From positions 1,997,001 to 2,061,000 of the forward strand of contig NC_135198.1 of the NCBI RefSeq assembly GCF_050948175.1: DNA of 64,000 nucleotides. The letters run 5' to 3'. A program made the position numbers and the translations under genes. Within the stretch, counting starts at the first letter, position 1, and every line of letters begins with the position of its first letter. Under the pieces are notes generated by a model. The model was not told the DNA's origin. It saw only the letters and a program-made list of their open reading frames with translations, and ran no database searches. Positions 40,601 to 52,043 of the stretch are shown here, one piece after another. The stretch is from Xylocopa sonorina. Its lineage: Eukaryota; Arthropoda; Insecta; Hymenoptera; Apidae.

Positions 40601-43600
40601 CCGTGTTCTTGTAAATTAAAATACAAACCTCGTGAATTGCACAGCCTGTTCGTACTACACGTACGACAAGCAAATAATCTGAACTTCGTTGAAACACGAC
40701 TCCATTTAACGAAGAAAAAATATATGTTATAAACATAAATATACATGTTTATAATAGATTGTGACGAAGATTTTATCTGTACATTTTTTTTAGGGACATG
40801 TGTATATATATATGTAATAAAGAGTATGACGGTATTCTTAGAGAGGCGACTAGTTAAATAAATAACTGTGCACAATATTTATTTGTGCAATTACATTCGG
40901 AGGCATTTTTCGTCTCTCTCCACATGATGTTTTTCTTTCAGCTAATTTGGAAGATGTATATAAATGCAATGATAAAAAAAGTCAGCCATATAGTATGTCT
41001 GAAGTGAGCTTGTCTATACATATTGAAACTTGAAATGATATTACCAAATAGAATTTCCGGATATACCTAATATATATAAAAGTAAGTCCATCATGTCGTA
41101 GATCGCTGTTGTAATTTCTCTTATATTTTCATAAAGTTGTGTTAATACAATATTTCCGAATTTTCTTGGTTTACCCTGACGTGGTAATAAATTCAGCATT
41201 TTAAACTCTGCATTCTCATTCACTGATAACTCACTCGAAATTAAAGTAATTTATTGTTCCTCCGTTAGCATTCATTAAGTTCTCTTGTTTCACTTCGTTT
41301 AAAATAAATTTATTATCTCTCCAGTACTTCTTGATAATAACCTTACGAAAATCTTGGGAGACAGACAGTAGATATTAATGTGGATATTAAGATAGCTTTC
41401 AAAAGAAACGATTCACTTACAATCCTCATCTATTTCTACGACACAAATACAGTACAATAAAAAAATTCCAATTTTTGTAGAATTGCTCATAGAGGATATA
41501 TTAGGTTTGTTATTTTCCTTTTTTTTTGCGATATAATATGTAAATTTCATTTCACGCACCCATTTCCAATATAATAATATAGTAAGAAACAAAAACAAGA
41601 GCAGAAGCCTCTCGACCATAACGGAATCAAAGTTAACGTTTAACGCGTCATTCGTCGATCCGCAGACCCTTAAATCGCCGTAGAAAAAGGAGAACATAGA
41701 CGCCAGACCTTGACTCTTAACCCGATGCCCAGCGCGTGTATGTAACCCTCTTTGACCGGCAGTTTTAGTTGCGCGCGTAATTATTGGAAATCCATTAGTT
41801 CTGAATGAAAAGTCTCGCGCGAGCAAGAGTAGGGAGGAGAGCCTACCGGCTCGATAACGCCAACCTGGCAACAAAATATGTGCATCTGCGTGCAATCAAC
41901 CCTCTTGTAACACGATGCTCCGAGAACGCGGTCGAAAAATTGCAATACACTCCCTTCAACACAGTTTTAAAGCATCGCCATGTAGCGTAAATTTTTCTTC
42001 ACCGTATACCCTAGAAATATTTAAAAACTCAAAAATGTTGAATAAAATTAAAACTTTTGCGAATTTCCATGTAAATGGAAATGAAATTAGTGTGAGATAT
42101 TAAAAGTGAAAGTGAATTTAATATTTAAAAATTTTTGATATTTTAAAAAGTTCTAGAACGTGCAATGGAAAAAATTCATGCTGCGTACAGCTGCTCGACT
42201 ACAATTTTCAAATTCACATTCTGTGTGAATGGAAATAAAAAGATGAGGAAATATTAAAAACGAAAGATTCGTAAATTAAACGATCTCTAAAGATACAAAT
42301 CGTAATTTACGAAGGCAATTGGAAATATTTCTAGAGGTTCAAAATGCAGAAATAGAAGGAAATTAGTAAAATAGGATGTTTCAAAAATTATAAATTGATA
42401 AATTATTAACCTCCTTGTAATAGGAGATTTATCATCACAATTTATCTACGATAATTATATTAATTTCCTGATATTTAGCAATTTGTGAAGCATCATAACC
42501 CCCTGCCCCATTACTTAATTCTGTAAATATCAATCGAATCAATTACTACCGTTTGCATCGAAAACGTCTTCGTCGACGCTACAACAATAAAATCGTGCAG
42601 ATAATGCAGATTACTGCTAAAATGCTTGGTTAAGTATAGCAACTAACATTAAAAATCAACGTGAAAGGTAATATATAATAGAAGTAAACTAAAGCAAACT
42701 GTTTTCTTTAATTTATACGAAAGAAAAAAAATGATAAATTACTAATTCCTCGATCGCTTCGACAGTTCTATCGTTAACCCTTTACACCACAGTTTCTTAA
42801 ACTATGTTCCGTAAACGATCGTTCATAAGTGTTCCATGATAAATTCTAAAAACTACGAAACACTGTCTGCATTATTGCTATTAAAAATTGAAAAACGTTT
42901 CATTTATAGGATTGACAGACAAATGAATGTTTACCTTGTTTATCGAATATATCTGTGCTATCATTTATTACAACTAAAATCTCAAATTTACTTTAGTGTT
43001 CCAAAAAAATATTCCAACTTAAAAAGTGTTTCGCGATAAGAAAAGTTGGGAAAGCTGCTTTAGACTCATTTGTCGAGTGTGACTCAACATTGGTAAATAA
43101 AGAGAGGATAAAAATATAAATTCCGCAAACGTAAATTGCAACAAAATTGAAGGGCTATATTTAATATAGTTTGAAGTAAATTTGAAATAAAACACTGTTG
43201 GCAGCAAAATGTAAAAATAATTCCGAGTTGCGAAGGAGGTTAAAAGGGTGGATTGGAACATGGCGCGATTAACGCGAGTGCAGCGCGGTAATCAAAACAC
43301 GCTAACTGCCTACGAGCATGCAACATCGAGCTGGTAGGAAGGGTATCGACGACGAGAGAACGCGCCATAGTCGACGGAACGAGTAAGAATCGCGACGAGA
43401 AACGATGCACGTGAAGAGGCGTTCGGCCAACGCGTTTGTAGGACGGTTGAATATTTATAAAGCGTGGCAATGACTCCAGCCGAATACTAAATGCATCCCT
43501 GCGAGTGCATCCCCCTCGTAAATGCGCCGGAGGATGCTCGTACTTGAGGGAATAGAACGGTATTGTCGTCGGGAAAGTTATTTTTCTCAAAGTACTCATA

Positions 43601-44096
43601 ATCCAAGCGATAATATTACGCGAACGAAACGCAGGGAAAACACCGTGAATGATGTATGTTCGAGAATATATTTTGACAACGAATATCTCGATTTTACGTA
43701 CGTTTATTGAAACAGTGGAAACTATGGTAGAGAGTGCAGTGTTTGCGTGGTATACAGGTGCATAAACCTGCGATTTTCTATCCGATACACAGCACCTGAT
43801 GGTATTTCTATCACTTTTACGAGGATTAAAGGGCAAAGAGAATAGGTGTCCATTCATAACGCTTGCCGAGCGGAACGTAATAACCTTGATTACTCCCCGA
43901 AGCTGTCATATCGTTGCACAGCTCGACGTCGGAGATTCATTCACACACGATTTGAAACGTGTGTGACAGTCCAGCCGAATTAACAATGGACCGTGATTTA
44001 CTGATATCATAACAAGCGACAGATTGTCTCTCCCTTAAAAGATACCTTCCCCACAATTGTACAAATAAGATAATATTAAACGTTCTGATCACTCAC
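34661..44096. other. 9.4 kb non-coding, no gene recognised
   Basis: AT-rich with GC-richer patches at 35390-35680, 38350-38620, 39600-39830, 40200-40640, 41640-41900 and 43250-43560. CAGAGGCTGGCAACTATTTT at about 39244 resembles a hAT terminus, but no partner end was found. The longest frame of the whole window, 205 codons on the minus strand (43240-43857), lies here and has no recognisable domain. Confidence 0.5.
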
Positions 44097-44483
44097 CATT
44101 TTTTTTCGACTGGAACCGTATCCGAAGTCCAGAGACACACTCACAACTACGATTAACTATGGACGCACAGAAACACGTTACATCGACTTTGACACACTTC
44201 TCGGGTACCTCGAAATACCGGTCGAATAATCGGTTTCCACCACGATAAGGACACGATTGTGGCGTTCCACGGTCCTACGCCGGCAACACTCGCGAACGAA
44301 CTGAACTCGGTTCCCCAACTTGTTCAAACGAGTGACAGTAACGCACAACAAAACAGTCGGTCGCCGGCTGACATTTAAGAGCACGTTTCAGCTCTCCATC
44401 CAACCAGTTCAAACATCCGAAACAGACTGGCTGCTCTGTTTTCGAATCGCGGTATACTTTCGAGGAACACCGCCAGGGGGCAC
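44097..44483 (-). promoter_or_regulatory. Candidate promoter / first exon of an unidentified minus-strand gene
   Basis: A CpG-rich island in AT-rich surroundings. On the minus strand it ends with ATG (44099-44097) followed at once by GTGAGTG, a strong 5' splice site, so the island could be a 5' leader whose only codon before the intron is the start. At its upstream edge, 44470-44483 reads CCGCCAGGGGGCAC, matching the CTCF consensus CCASYAGRKGGCRS at 13 of 14 positions. No downstream exon of this gene is recognisable in the window, so the gene itself is unproven. Confidence 0.35.
44470..44483 (+). promoter_or_regulatory. Strong CTCF-like motif
   Basis: CCGCCAGGGGGCAC differs from the CTCF core consensus only at the third base. 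It stands in a GC-rich island at the edge of the 44-kb stretch that lacks recognisable exons. Confidence 0.5.
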
Positions 44484-44861
44484 CACGGAATGAAGGCGCG
44501 CCATGTTTAAGCGCCAATAAGAACGCATCCGTTTAAACAGTGCTCCAATCAGAATGGTACGTCCTACGTGCTGAAATTCTCTTTAGAATATCTACGGGAC
44601 GTCTAACAGTTGTATATATCACGAAATCGGCCCTTGTTTTAACAATACTAATAAACTAATACATACGATACTAATAAACGAATACATTCTTTAATAAACG
44701 ATACAATTCAATGTTTCACAAGAACTGAATTGTTGTACCAACATTCTCTGAATTAACATTCTATGAATAGTTTGTACCATATTATACACAATTTGTTAGA
44801 CGATTTATGGTCTATATCAAGAATTAAATTTTATTATGAATTCTATGAAATATGAAATATT

Positions 44862-44879
44862 ACACACACACACACACAC
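44862..44879. repeat. (CA)n microsatellite
   Basis: Nine consecutive AC/CA units. Confidence 0.9.
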
Positions 44880-45441
44880 GTGGAAAGCGAAAAGAAACGA
44901 AATTTGAGAAAGCATTCTGTATAATTTCTTTAATCTCGTGGAGGGTCAGAATTCCTTGATTGGTCCCTCCCAGAAGCAATCGAGTGACCAAGTCAATTGT
45001 TCTTAAATAATATAAATTGGAGACCAAGAACGTGGACCAACAGTAGCTGAGCTCGAACAAATAATCTGCTTTTACTTATACAGCTGAGCGTAATGCAATG
45101 CAGTAAAAAAAAAAACGAGCATAATGAATGCTCGATGCAATTCATTAAATAATACTGTTTGATACGGTTTAATATTTTCTACTGACTTTTTTAATGCCAG
45201 TAGATGGCGTTTGAGAAAGGATCGTGCTCTTATTTTCCTCAACGGAAAACTTTCACTCTTGTACCATTTTAAACAATCTCTTTCCCATGTACATTTTTTC
45301 TCTCCTCTCTGATACTTGTATTGTATTCAACATCTTTGCACGCGTTATACTTTTTCTCAACTAGAATTCGTTACTCTTTTCTATACCTTTGTTAACCCTC
45401 TCTTCCCCCTATTAGTCGCATCTTACGACAAGCGGGGGATA

Positions 45442-46170
45442 CTGTGGGCACAGTATACAGTAGCGAAACTCTCTGTCGGCACCTTTGATGTCGGTGTACC
45501 ATAAAATTGAGTGCGCATGCGCGACAGAAGCAACCTAATCGCAGTGCCACCTGGATTTCAATCTCACTTGCATTTTTTTACTCTATCTGCCCAACTTATT
45601 TTTACGTTTAGTTAATCAAAATTTAATAAAAATAATAAATGTATTATTTCTAATACACTGAAAAACAGGGAAAGAAAGCAAAAATCGAAAAAATATAAAA
45701 TACACATGTTACTATAACTATAAAAATGTAAGAACATAAATATTATACAAGATAAACAAGAAAAAATATAATGAAAAATACAAAAAATATATTATACATT
45801 GTATATTTTATTTTAAAATTTATTTTAAAGTTATTTTATATATACTTAATACCTATGTATACAAATATATCGGTAACAAACATATAATATCTTAAAAGTA
45901 AAGGTTTCATTAATGAAAAAAACGAAGATATCATATTTTTAAAATCTTCGAAATAGCTTGAACGTGCTTCAACGCTTTCAAGCAGCTTTCAACAGATATT
46001 GAATTCCCTCCAAATTCAGCTTCAGGTTTGGTTAGATATTCAATCGTCTTTTTGTTTGCTAAGAAAGAGAGAGAAAGAAAAACTAAAGAGCAATGCTTTT
46101 CGCGCATGCGCATTAAATTTTGTAACACATAAAATCGGGCAAGTTGCGCTACTGTATATTGTGCTGTGGG
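45442..46170. mobile_element. Non-autonomous DNA transposon with 7-bp target duplication (hAT- or P-like)
   Basis: The direct repeat CTGTGGG at 45442-45448 and 46164-46170 brackets an element at 45449-46163 (715 bp). Its ends are inverted repeats: CACAGTATACAGTAGCG at the left and CACAATATACAGTAGCG as the reverse complement of the right end (16 of 17). Similarity continues inward, with an indel, to a shared GCGCATGCGCG block at about 45515 and 46100. The interior is very AT-rich with no coding capacity. Seven- to eight-bp duplications fit hAT or P superfamilies; I cannot assign it further. Confidence 0.7.
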
Positions 46171-46314
46171 TGTATTCTGATCCTCGCCGCACAGGGATTC
46201 ATTAAAATAATATCAAACAGGAAATGAGAATACTCGTGCTGCACCAAGCGGTCATTTTTAACAAAAGTAGGGATCTACACCGCTCGACTCCGCTCCAGCA
46301 TGTACAAGAACCTA

Positions 46315-47430
46315 CCCAGACAACCAGCGATTGTAGCGCCAATGGCACCGGGTGGAACTCTAAGCACTGTGCTAGCACGGTGCTGCCTCTCAGTTCTCGT
46401 AACAGCACAGGGCTAGCACTGGAGCGACACTGCGTGTCATGGCACTATCAAGGCACGGCGATATAGCACAGGGGCGACACAGCGTGCCAATGACACTATC
46501 AGCTCACCATAGTGACACGCGTGCCAGTGGCGTATATATACCAATGAAGAAGCTGTTTGCATAAAAATTATAAACGAATATTAAAAATGACTAAACTAAG
46601 CAATTTATTTATTTCTATTCGAAAATAGATACACTGACACGAAAGAAAGATAGAAAAACTTCTTTGTATTATTTTCTATAAACTATAACTTAATACAGCG
46701 ATTTTTTCAGAAAACTCGTTAATTACTTTATCGTAAAAATACATACACTTATTTTATAAATATTTTTTTCAACTCATCGTTAAAAATTCATGTAACAAAG
46801 GTATACTTTATATTTAATAATCCTTACAAACGATAAAACCATTTACCACAAGAATATATGTACCAAAGGAAAACAAATAATTACGTTCAATATTTTCACC
46901 TGAAAATTGTGATACGCTAGCAAAGTAAACGTAACTTAATTGGTTCAACATTTTATAAGTAAATGTATCATTTATTATATTTCTTTAAACAATATGCTGC
47001 CATCGTATTTAATACTCTCTATTGGCATGAATTTTCCTGACGAATTGAAAAAATATATATGGCTCTCTCAGTAACTATAAATGTTGGCAAAGAACTACCA
47101 AAACGTCTGTCAGTACTCGTATGCGGATATCTAAACTCTGACGTATTTAATTTGTACGGAATAACAGGTGGTTCCCCATTAACAAATGTGACGCCTACGC
47201 CAATGCAGAAAAAATTTTTGAATGGAACGATGACACGCGTGTCACGCTGGTGGTGGCGCAGTGTCATTCGCACGCGTGCTACGCTGGTGACTAGAACGTG
47301 CTGTCACTGCGTGCCGGCATTTTAGCTAACAAGTGCGGACGTAGATGACTACGGATCTGCTGACACTCCTCGGAAGTGTCGCTACAGTGCCGGTATGGTG
47401 TCGCTACCATCTTATCTTGTGTTGTCTGGG
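46315..47430 (+). mobile_element. Non-autonomous TA-target DNA transposon, clean copy (family TA-1)
   Basis: Bounded by perfect 10-bp terminal inverted repeats, CCCAGACAAC at the left and GTTGTCTGGG at the right, with TA on both sides (…ccTA and TAttt…). Length is 1116 bp. The left ~235 bp and right ~215 bp are GC-rich and full of small palindromes (GTGCTAGCAC at 46369, TGACACGCGTGTCA at 47231); the ~650 bp between them is AT-rich. No transposase is recognisable. An uninterrupted frame at 47059-47325 is shared with the other copies. The TA duplication fits Tc1/mariner or ISL2EU-like superfamilies; the terminal sequence alone does not let me choose. Confidence 0.85.
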
Positions 47431-47593
47431 TATTTAATAGCAATTTACCCTGTATGGTTCCAACACCGACTAGATTTAGGATAGATTGATTTATAGGATA
47501 AATTATTAGTGTTACTTGCAGTGTTACTTGCAGTGTTACCGATTCGACACGAAATGGTTGAAATAGTGCTCTACCACTTTGTAGAATATTATA

Positions 47594-48699
47594 CCCAGAC
47601 AACCAGCGATTGTAGCGCCAATGGCACCGGGTGGAACTCTAAGCACTGTGCTAGCACGGTGTCGCCTCTCAGTTCTCGTAACAGCACACGGCTAGCACTG
47701 GAGCGACACTGCGTGTCACGGCACTATCAAAGCACGGCGATATAGCAGAAGGCCGACACGGCATGCCAATGACACTATCAGCTCACCATAGTGACACGCG
47801 TGCCAGTGGCGTGGGCTAATATATATATAATATAAACGAATATTAAAAATGACTAAACTAAGCAATTTATTTATTTCGATTCGAAAATAGATACACTGAC
47901 ACGAAAGAAAGATAGAAAAACTTCTTTTCATTATTTTCTATAAACTACAACTTAATACAGAGATTTTTTCAGAAAACTCGTTAATTACTTTATCGTAAAA
48001 ATACATACACTTATTTTATAAATATTTTTTTCAACTCATCGTTAAAAATTCATGTAACAAAGGTATATTTTATATTTAATAATCCTTACAAACGATAAAA
48101 CCATTTACCACAAGAATATATGTACCAAAGGAAAACAAATAATTACCCCAAACAACCAGCGATTGTAGCGCCAATGGCACCGGGTGGAACTCTAAGCACT
48201 GTGCTAGCACGGTGCTGCCTCTCAGTTCTCGTAACAGCACAGGGCTAGCACTGGAGCGACACTGCGTGTCACGGCACTATCAAAGCACGGCGATATAGCA
48301 GAAGGCCGACACGGCATGCCAATGACACTATCAGCTCACCATAGTGACACGCGTGCCAGTGGCGTGGGCTAATATATATATAATATAAACGAATATTAAA
48401 AATGACTAAACTAAGCAATTTATTTATTTCGATTCGAAAATAGATACACTGACACGAAAGAAAGATAGAAAAACTTCTTTTCATTATTTTCTATAAACTA
48501 CAACTTAATACAGAGATTTTTTCAGAAAACTCGTTAATTACTTTATCGTAAAAATACATACACTTATTTTATAAATATTTTTTTCAACTCATCGTTAAAA
48601 ATTCATGTAACAAAGGTATATTTTATATTTAATAATCCTTACAAACGATAAAACCATTTACCACAAGAATATATGTACCAAAGGAAAACAAATAATTAC
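47594..48699 (+). repeat. 553-bp tandem units within the composite transposon
   Basis: Unit 1 is 47594-48146 and unit 2 is 48147-48699; a third start at 48700 runs on into the full core. The period is exactly 553 bp. Junctions read AATTAC followed by CCCAAACAACC, so the internal copies of the terminal repeat carry a G-to-A change from CCCAGACAACC. Units 1 and 2 are almost identical and share a deletion after the GC-rich end (…TAATATATATATAATATAAACG) that unit 3 lacks. Duplication from one to two truncated units is therefore the most recent step. Confidence 0.85.
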
Positions 48700-49471
48700 C
48701 CCAAACAACCAGCGATTGTAGCGCCAATGGCACCGGGTGGAACTCTAAGCACTGTGCTAGCACGGTGCTGCCTCTCAGTTCTCGTAACAGCACAGGGCTA
48801 GCACTGGAGCGACACTGCGTGTCACGGCACTATCAAAGCACGGCGATATAGCAGAAGGCCGACACGGCATGCCAATGACACTATCAGCTCACCATAGTGA
48901 CACGCGTGCCAGTGGCGTGGGCTAATATATACCAATGAAGAAACTGTTTGCATAAAAATTATAAACGAATATTAAAAATGACTAAACTAAGCAATTTATT
49001 TATTTCGATTCGAAAATAGATACACTGACACGAAAGAAAGATAGAAAAACTTCTTTTTATTATTTTCTATAAACTATAACTTAATACAGCGATTTTTTCA
49101 GAAAAGTCGTTAATTACTTTATCGTAAAAATATATACACTTATTTATTAATATTTTTTTCAACTCATCGTTAAAAACTCATGTAACAAAGGCATATTTTA
49201 TATTTAATAATCCTTACAAACGATAAAACCATTTAGCACAAGAATATATGTACCAAAGGAAAACAAATAATTACGTTCAATATTTTCACCTGAAAATTGT
49301 GATACGCTAGTAAAGTGAACGTAACTTAATTAGTTCAACATTTTATAAGTAAATGTATCATTTATTACATTTCCTTAAACAATATGCTGCCATCGTATTT
49401 AATACTCTCTATTGGCATGAATTTTCGAATTTGACGAATTGAAAAAATATATATGGCTCTCTCAGTAACTA

Positions 49472-50593
49472 CCCAGACAACACAACATAAGATGGTGGCG
49501 GCACCATACCGGCACTGTAGCGACACTTCCGAGGAGTGTCAGCAGATCCGTAGTCATCTACGTCCGCACTTGTTAGCTAAAATGCCGGCACGCAGTGGCA
49601 GCACGTTCTAGTCACCAGCGTAGCACGCGTGCGAATGACACTGCGCCACCACCAGCGTGACACGCGTGTCATCGTTCCATTCAAAAATTTTTTCTGCATT
49701 GGCGTAGGCGTCACATTTGTTAATGGGGAATCACCTGTTATTCCGTACAAATTAAATACGTCAGAGTTTAGATATCCGCATACGAGTACTGACAGACGTT
49801 TTGGTAGTTCTTTACCAACATTTATAGTTACTGAGAGAGCCATATATATTTTTTCAATTCGTCAGGAAAATTCATGCCAATAGAGAGTATTAAATACGAT
49901 GACAGCATATTGTTTAAGGAAATGTAATAAATGATACATTTACTTATAAAATGTTGAACTAATTAAGTTACGTTTACTTTACTAGCGTATCACTATTTTC
50001 AGATGAAAATATTGAACGTAATTATTTGTTTTCCTTTGGTACATATATTCTTGTGGTAAATGGTTTTATCGTTTGTAAGGATTATTAAATATAAAATATA
50101 CCTTTGTTAGATGAATTTTTAACGATGAGTTGAAAAAAATATTTATAAAATAAGTGTATGTATTTTTACGATAAAGTAATTAACGAGTTTTCTGAAAAAA
50201 TCGCTGTATTAAGTTATAGTTTATAGAAAATAATAAAAAGAAGTTTTTCTATCTTTCTTTCGTGTCAGTGTATCTATTTTCGAATCGATATAAATAAATT
50301 GCTTAGTTTAGTCATTTTTAATATTCGTTTATAATTTTTATGCAAACAGCTTCTTCATTGGTATATATTAGCCCACGCCACTGGCACGCGTGTCACTATG
50401 GTGAGCTGATAGTGTCATTGACACGCCGTGTCGGCCTTCTGCTATATCGCCGTGCTTTGATAGTGCCGTGACACGCAGTGTCGCTCCAGTGCTAGCCCTG
50501 TGCTGTTACGAGAACTGAGAGGCAGCACCGTGCTAGCACAGTGCTTAGACTTCCACCCGGTGCCATTGGCGCTACAATCGCTGGTTGTCTGGG
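49472..50593 (-). mobile_element. Full-length TA-1 transposon nested inside another copy
   Basis: An 1122-bp element in reverse orientation: CCCAGACAACAC at 49472 is the right end of the family reversed, and GGTTGTCTGGG ending at 50593 is the left end reversed. The flanks are CAGTAACTA and TATAAATG. The same site in the clean copy (around 47080-47095) reads CAGTAACTATAAATG without interruption, so insertion duplicated only TA. It is close in sequence to the other copies, with few substitutions, which suggests recent mobility. Confidence 0.9.
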
Positions 50594-50948
50594 TATAAAT
50601 GTTGGCAAAGAACTACCAAAACGTCTGTCAGTACTCGTATGCGGATATCTAAACTCTGACGTATTTAATTTGTACGGAATAACAGGTGGTTCCCCATTAA
50701 CAAATGTGACGCCTACGCCAATGCAGAAAAAATTTTTGAATGGAACGATGACACGCGTGTCACGCTGGTGCTGGCGCAGTGTCATTCGCACGCGTGCTAC
50801 GCTGGTGACTAGAACGTGCTGCCACTGCGTGCCGGCATTTTAGCTAACAAGCGCGGACGTAGATGACTACGGATCTGCTGACACTCTTCGGAAGTGTCGC
50901 TACAGTGCCGGTATGGTGTCGCCACCATCTTATCTTGTGTTGTCTGGG

Positions 50949-52043
50949 TATTTATTAAAACTTGTTGCCTCGTCGAATGAATAAATGAAAATAATAACAT
51001 ATTCTCTTCTTCCTGTTACAGATGGTAGAAGATGTGTAGAAGAACTTATTATAATTTGAACGTATATTCGATTAAATTGAGCTGACAATGCAGATATTAT
51101 TTCTAATTCCAATGCCAAAGAAAATACATTTGGACGATAAACTTTCAGCGTAGTCTAGAAAAGTACTGGATCTGCAATGTACTTCTCGAACGAAGTATTA
51201 AAAATTCCATTCTCTGTTTGAGATTCATTAGGACCAAATATATATTTTGCATCAAGAATATTTAAAAGAAAATCCTTTCTTTATTCACAAACCGCAAACT
51301 ATGAAGAAAGAATAAAGAAGAGACAGTCTTCCAAGTTCTCATTTCTTTTCATATCTATCATAGTCTACGGATAAATGGCCAATCTCGCGATATACCACTA
51401 TTAATTTCTTCCAAACGATTAATAATTATTCAAGTTCATGAAAAGTTACGTTGCATATAAACATAAAAATAATTGTAAAAATTCTTACTTCCAAATATAT
51501 ATGCAGCAAAAATACATCTACAAATTTATTAATATCAAATAAATGCACGACGCCACTGCTTTCATTATATTTATAGGAAGTTTTATACATCGCGTGACTT
51601 GCAATTAATATCGAATAAACGTTGGGTCATGTCAGACACGTGGAATTATTTCTAATTGCTCTGTTTGTAGATAACGTGAAACCAAAAAAAAAATCCTCTG
51701 CGAAGACGACTTATTTCGAGAAATACAATAATATTCTACAACTTAATTATAACATATAAGGGCTTAATGCCCTTCCTTTGTCGATAATTAATATTAACGC
51801 ATAACATAATATAACAGTCATTAAAACATGAACTATGCTACTTACGAGAAGGAAATTTAATAATAATATCAATTTATGATATATAATACAATATAAATAA
51901 TATATAAAATTTATCATTTTTTCTCACATAAATTATATAATCAAAGTTACATAACTTGTACTCAAAATTACAATCATTTATATTAACACATTCAAGACGA
52001 GCAACACACCGTGTGTACGTTGTAATTTTCCAATGCATAACAA
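50949..52043. other. Non-coding, no gene recognised
   Basis: Very AT-rich DNA between the transposon cluster and the foldback element. No open frame of interest. Confidence 0.55.

Larger units (their letters stand above)
47594..50948 (+). mobile_element. Composite TA-1 transposon copy with tandem partial units and a nested insertion
   Basis: Starts CCCAGACAACC after TA and ends GTTGTCTGGG before TA, like the clean copy at 46315-47430 and in the same orientation, but 3355 bp long. Two changes explain the size. First, the left end plus about 320 bp of the core (553 bp) is present three times in a row, starting at 47594, 48147 and 48700. Second, a full-length copy in the opposite orientation (49472-50593) sits inside the core of the third unit; the interrupted core resumes at 50594. 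With the insert and the two extra units removed, a normal ~1.1 kb element remains. Confidence 0.85.

Noticed and set aside
43240..43857. 205-codon open frame on the minus strand, the longest in the window
   Set aside because: Lies in a GC-richer patch, has no domain or family I recognise, and its composition is irregular with no supporting splice or promoter context beyond the patch. Most likely chance.
47716..48484. Two identical 71-residue frames on the minus strand, exactly 553 bp apart
   Set aside because: They are the same frame in two tandem copies of a transposon fragment, crossing its GC-rich end and AT-rich core. Identity reflects recent duplication, not selection.
47594..48699. Tandem array considered as CRISPR or satellite locus
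   Set aside because: Units are 553 bp with no short repeat-spacer pattern, and they begin at a transposon terminus.
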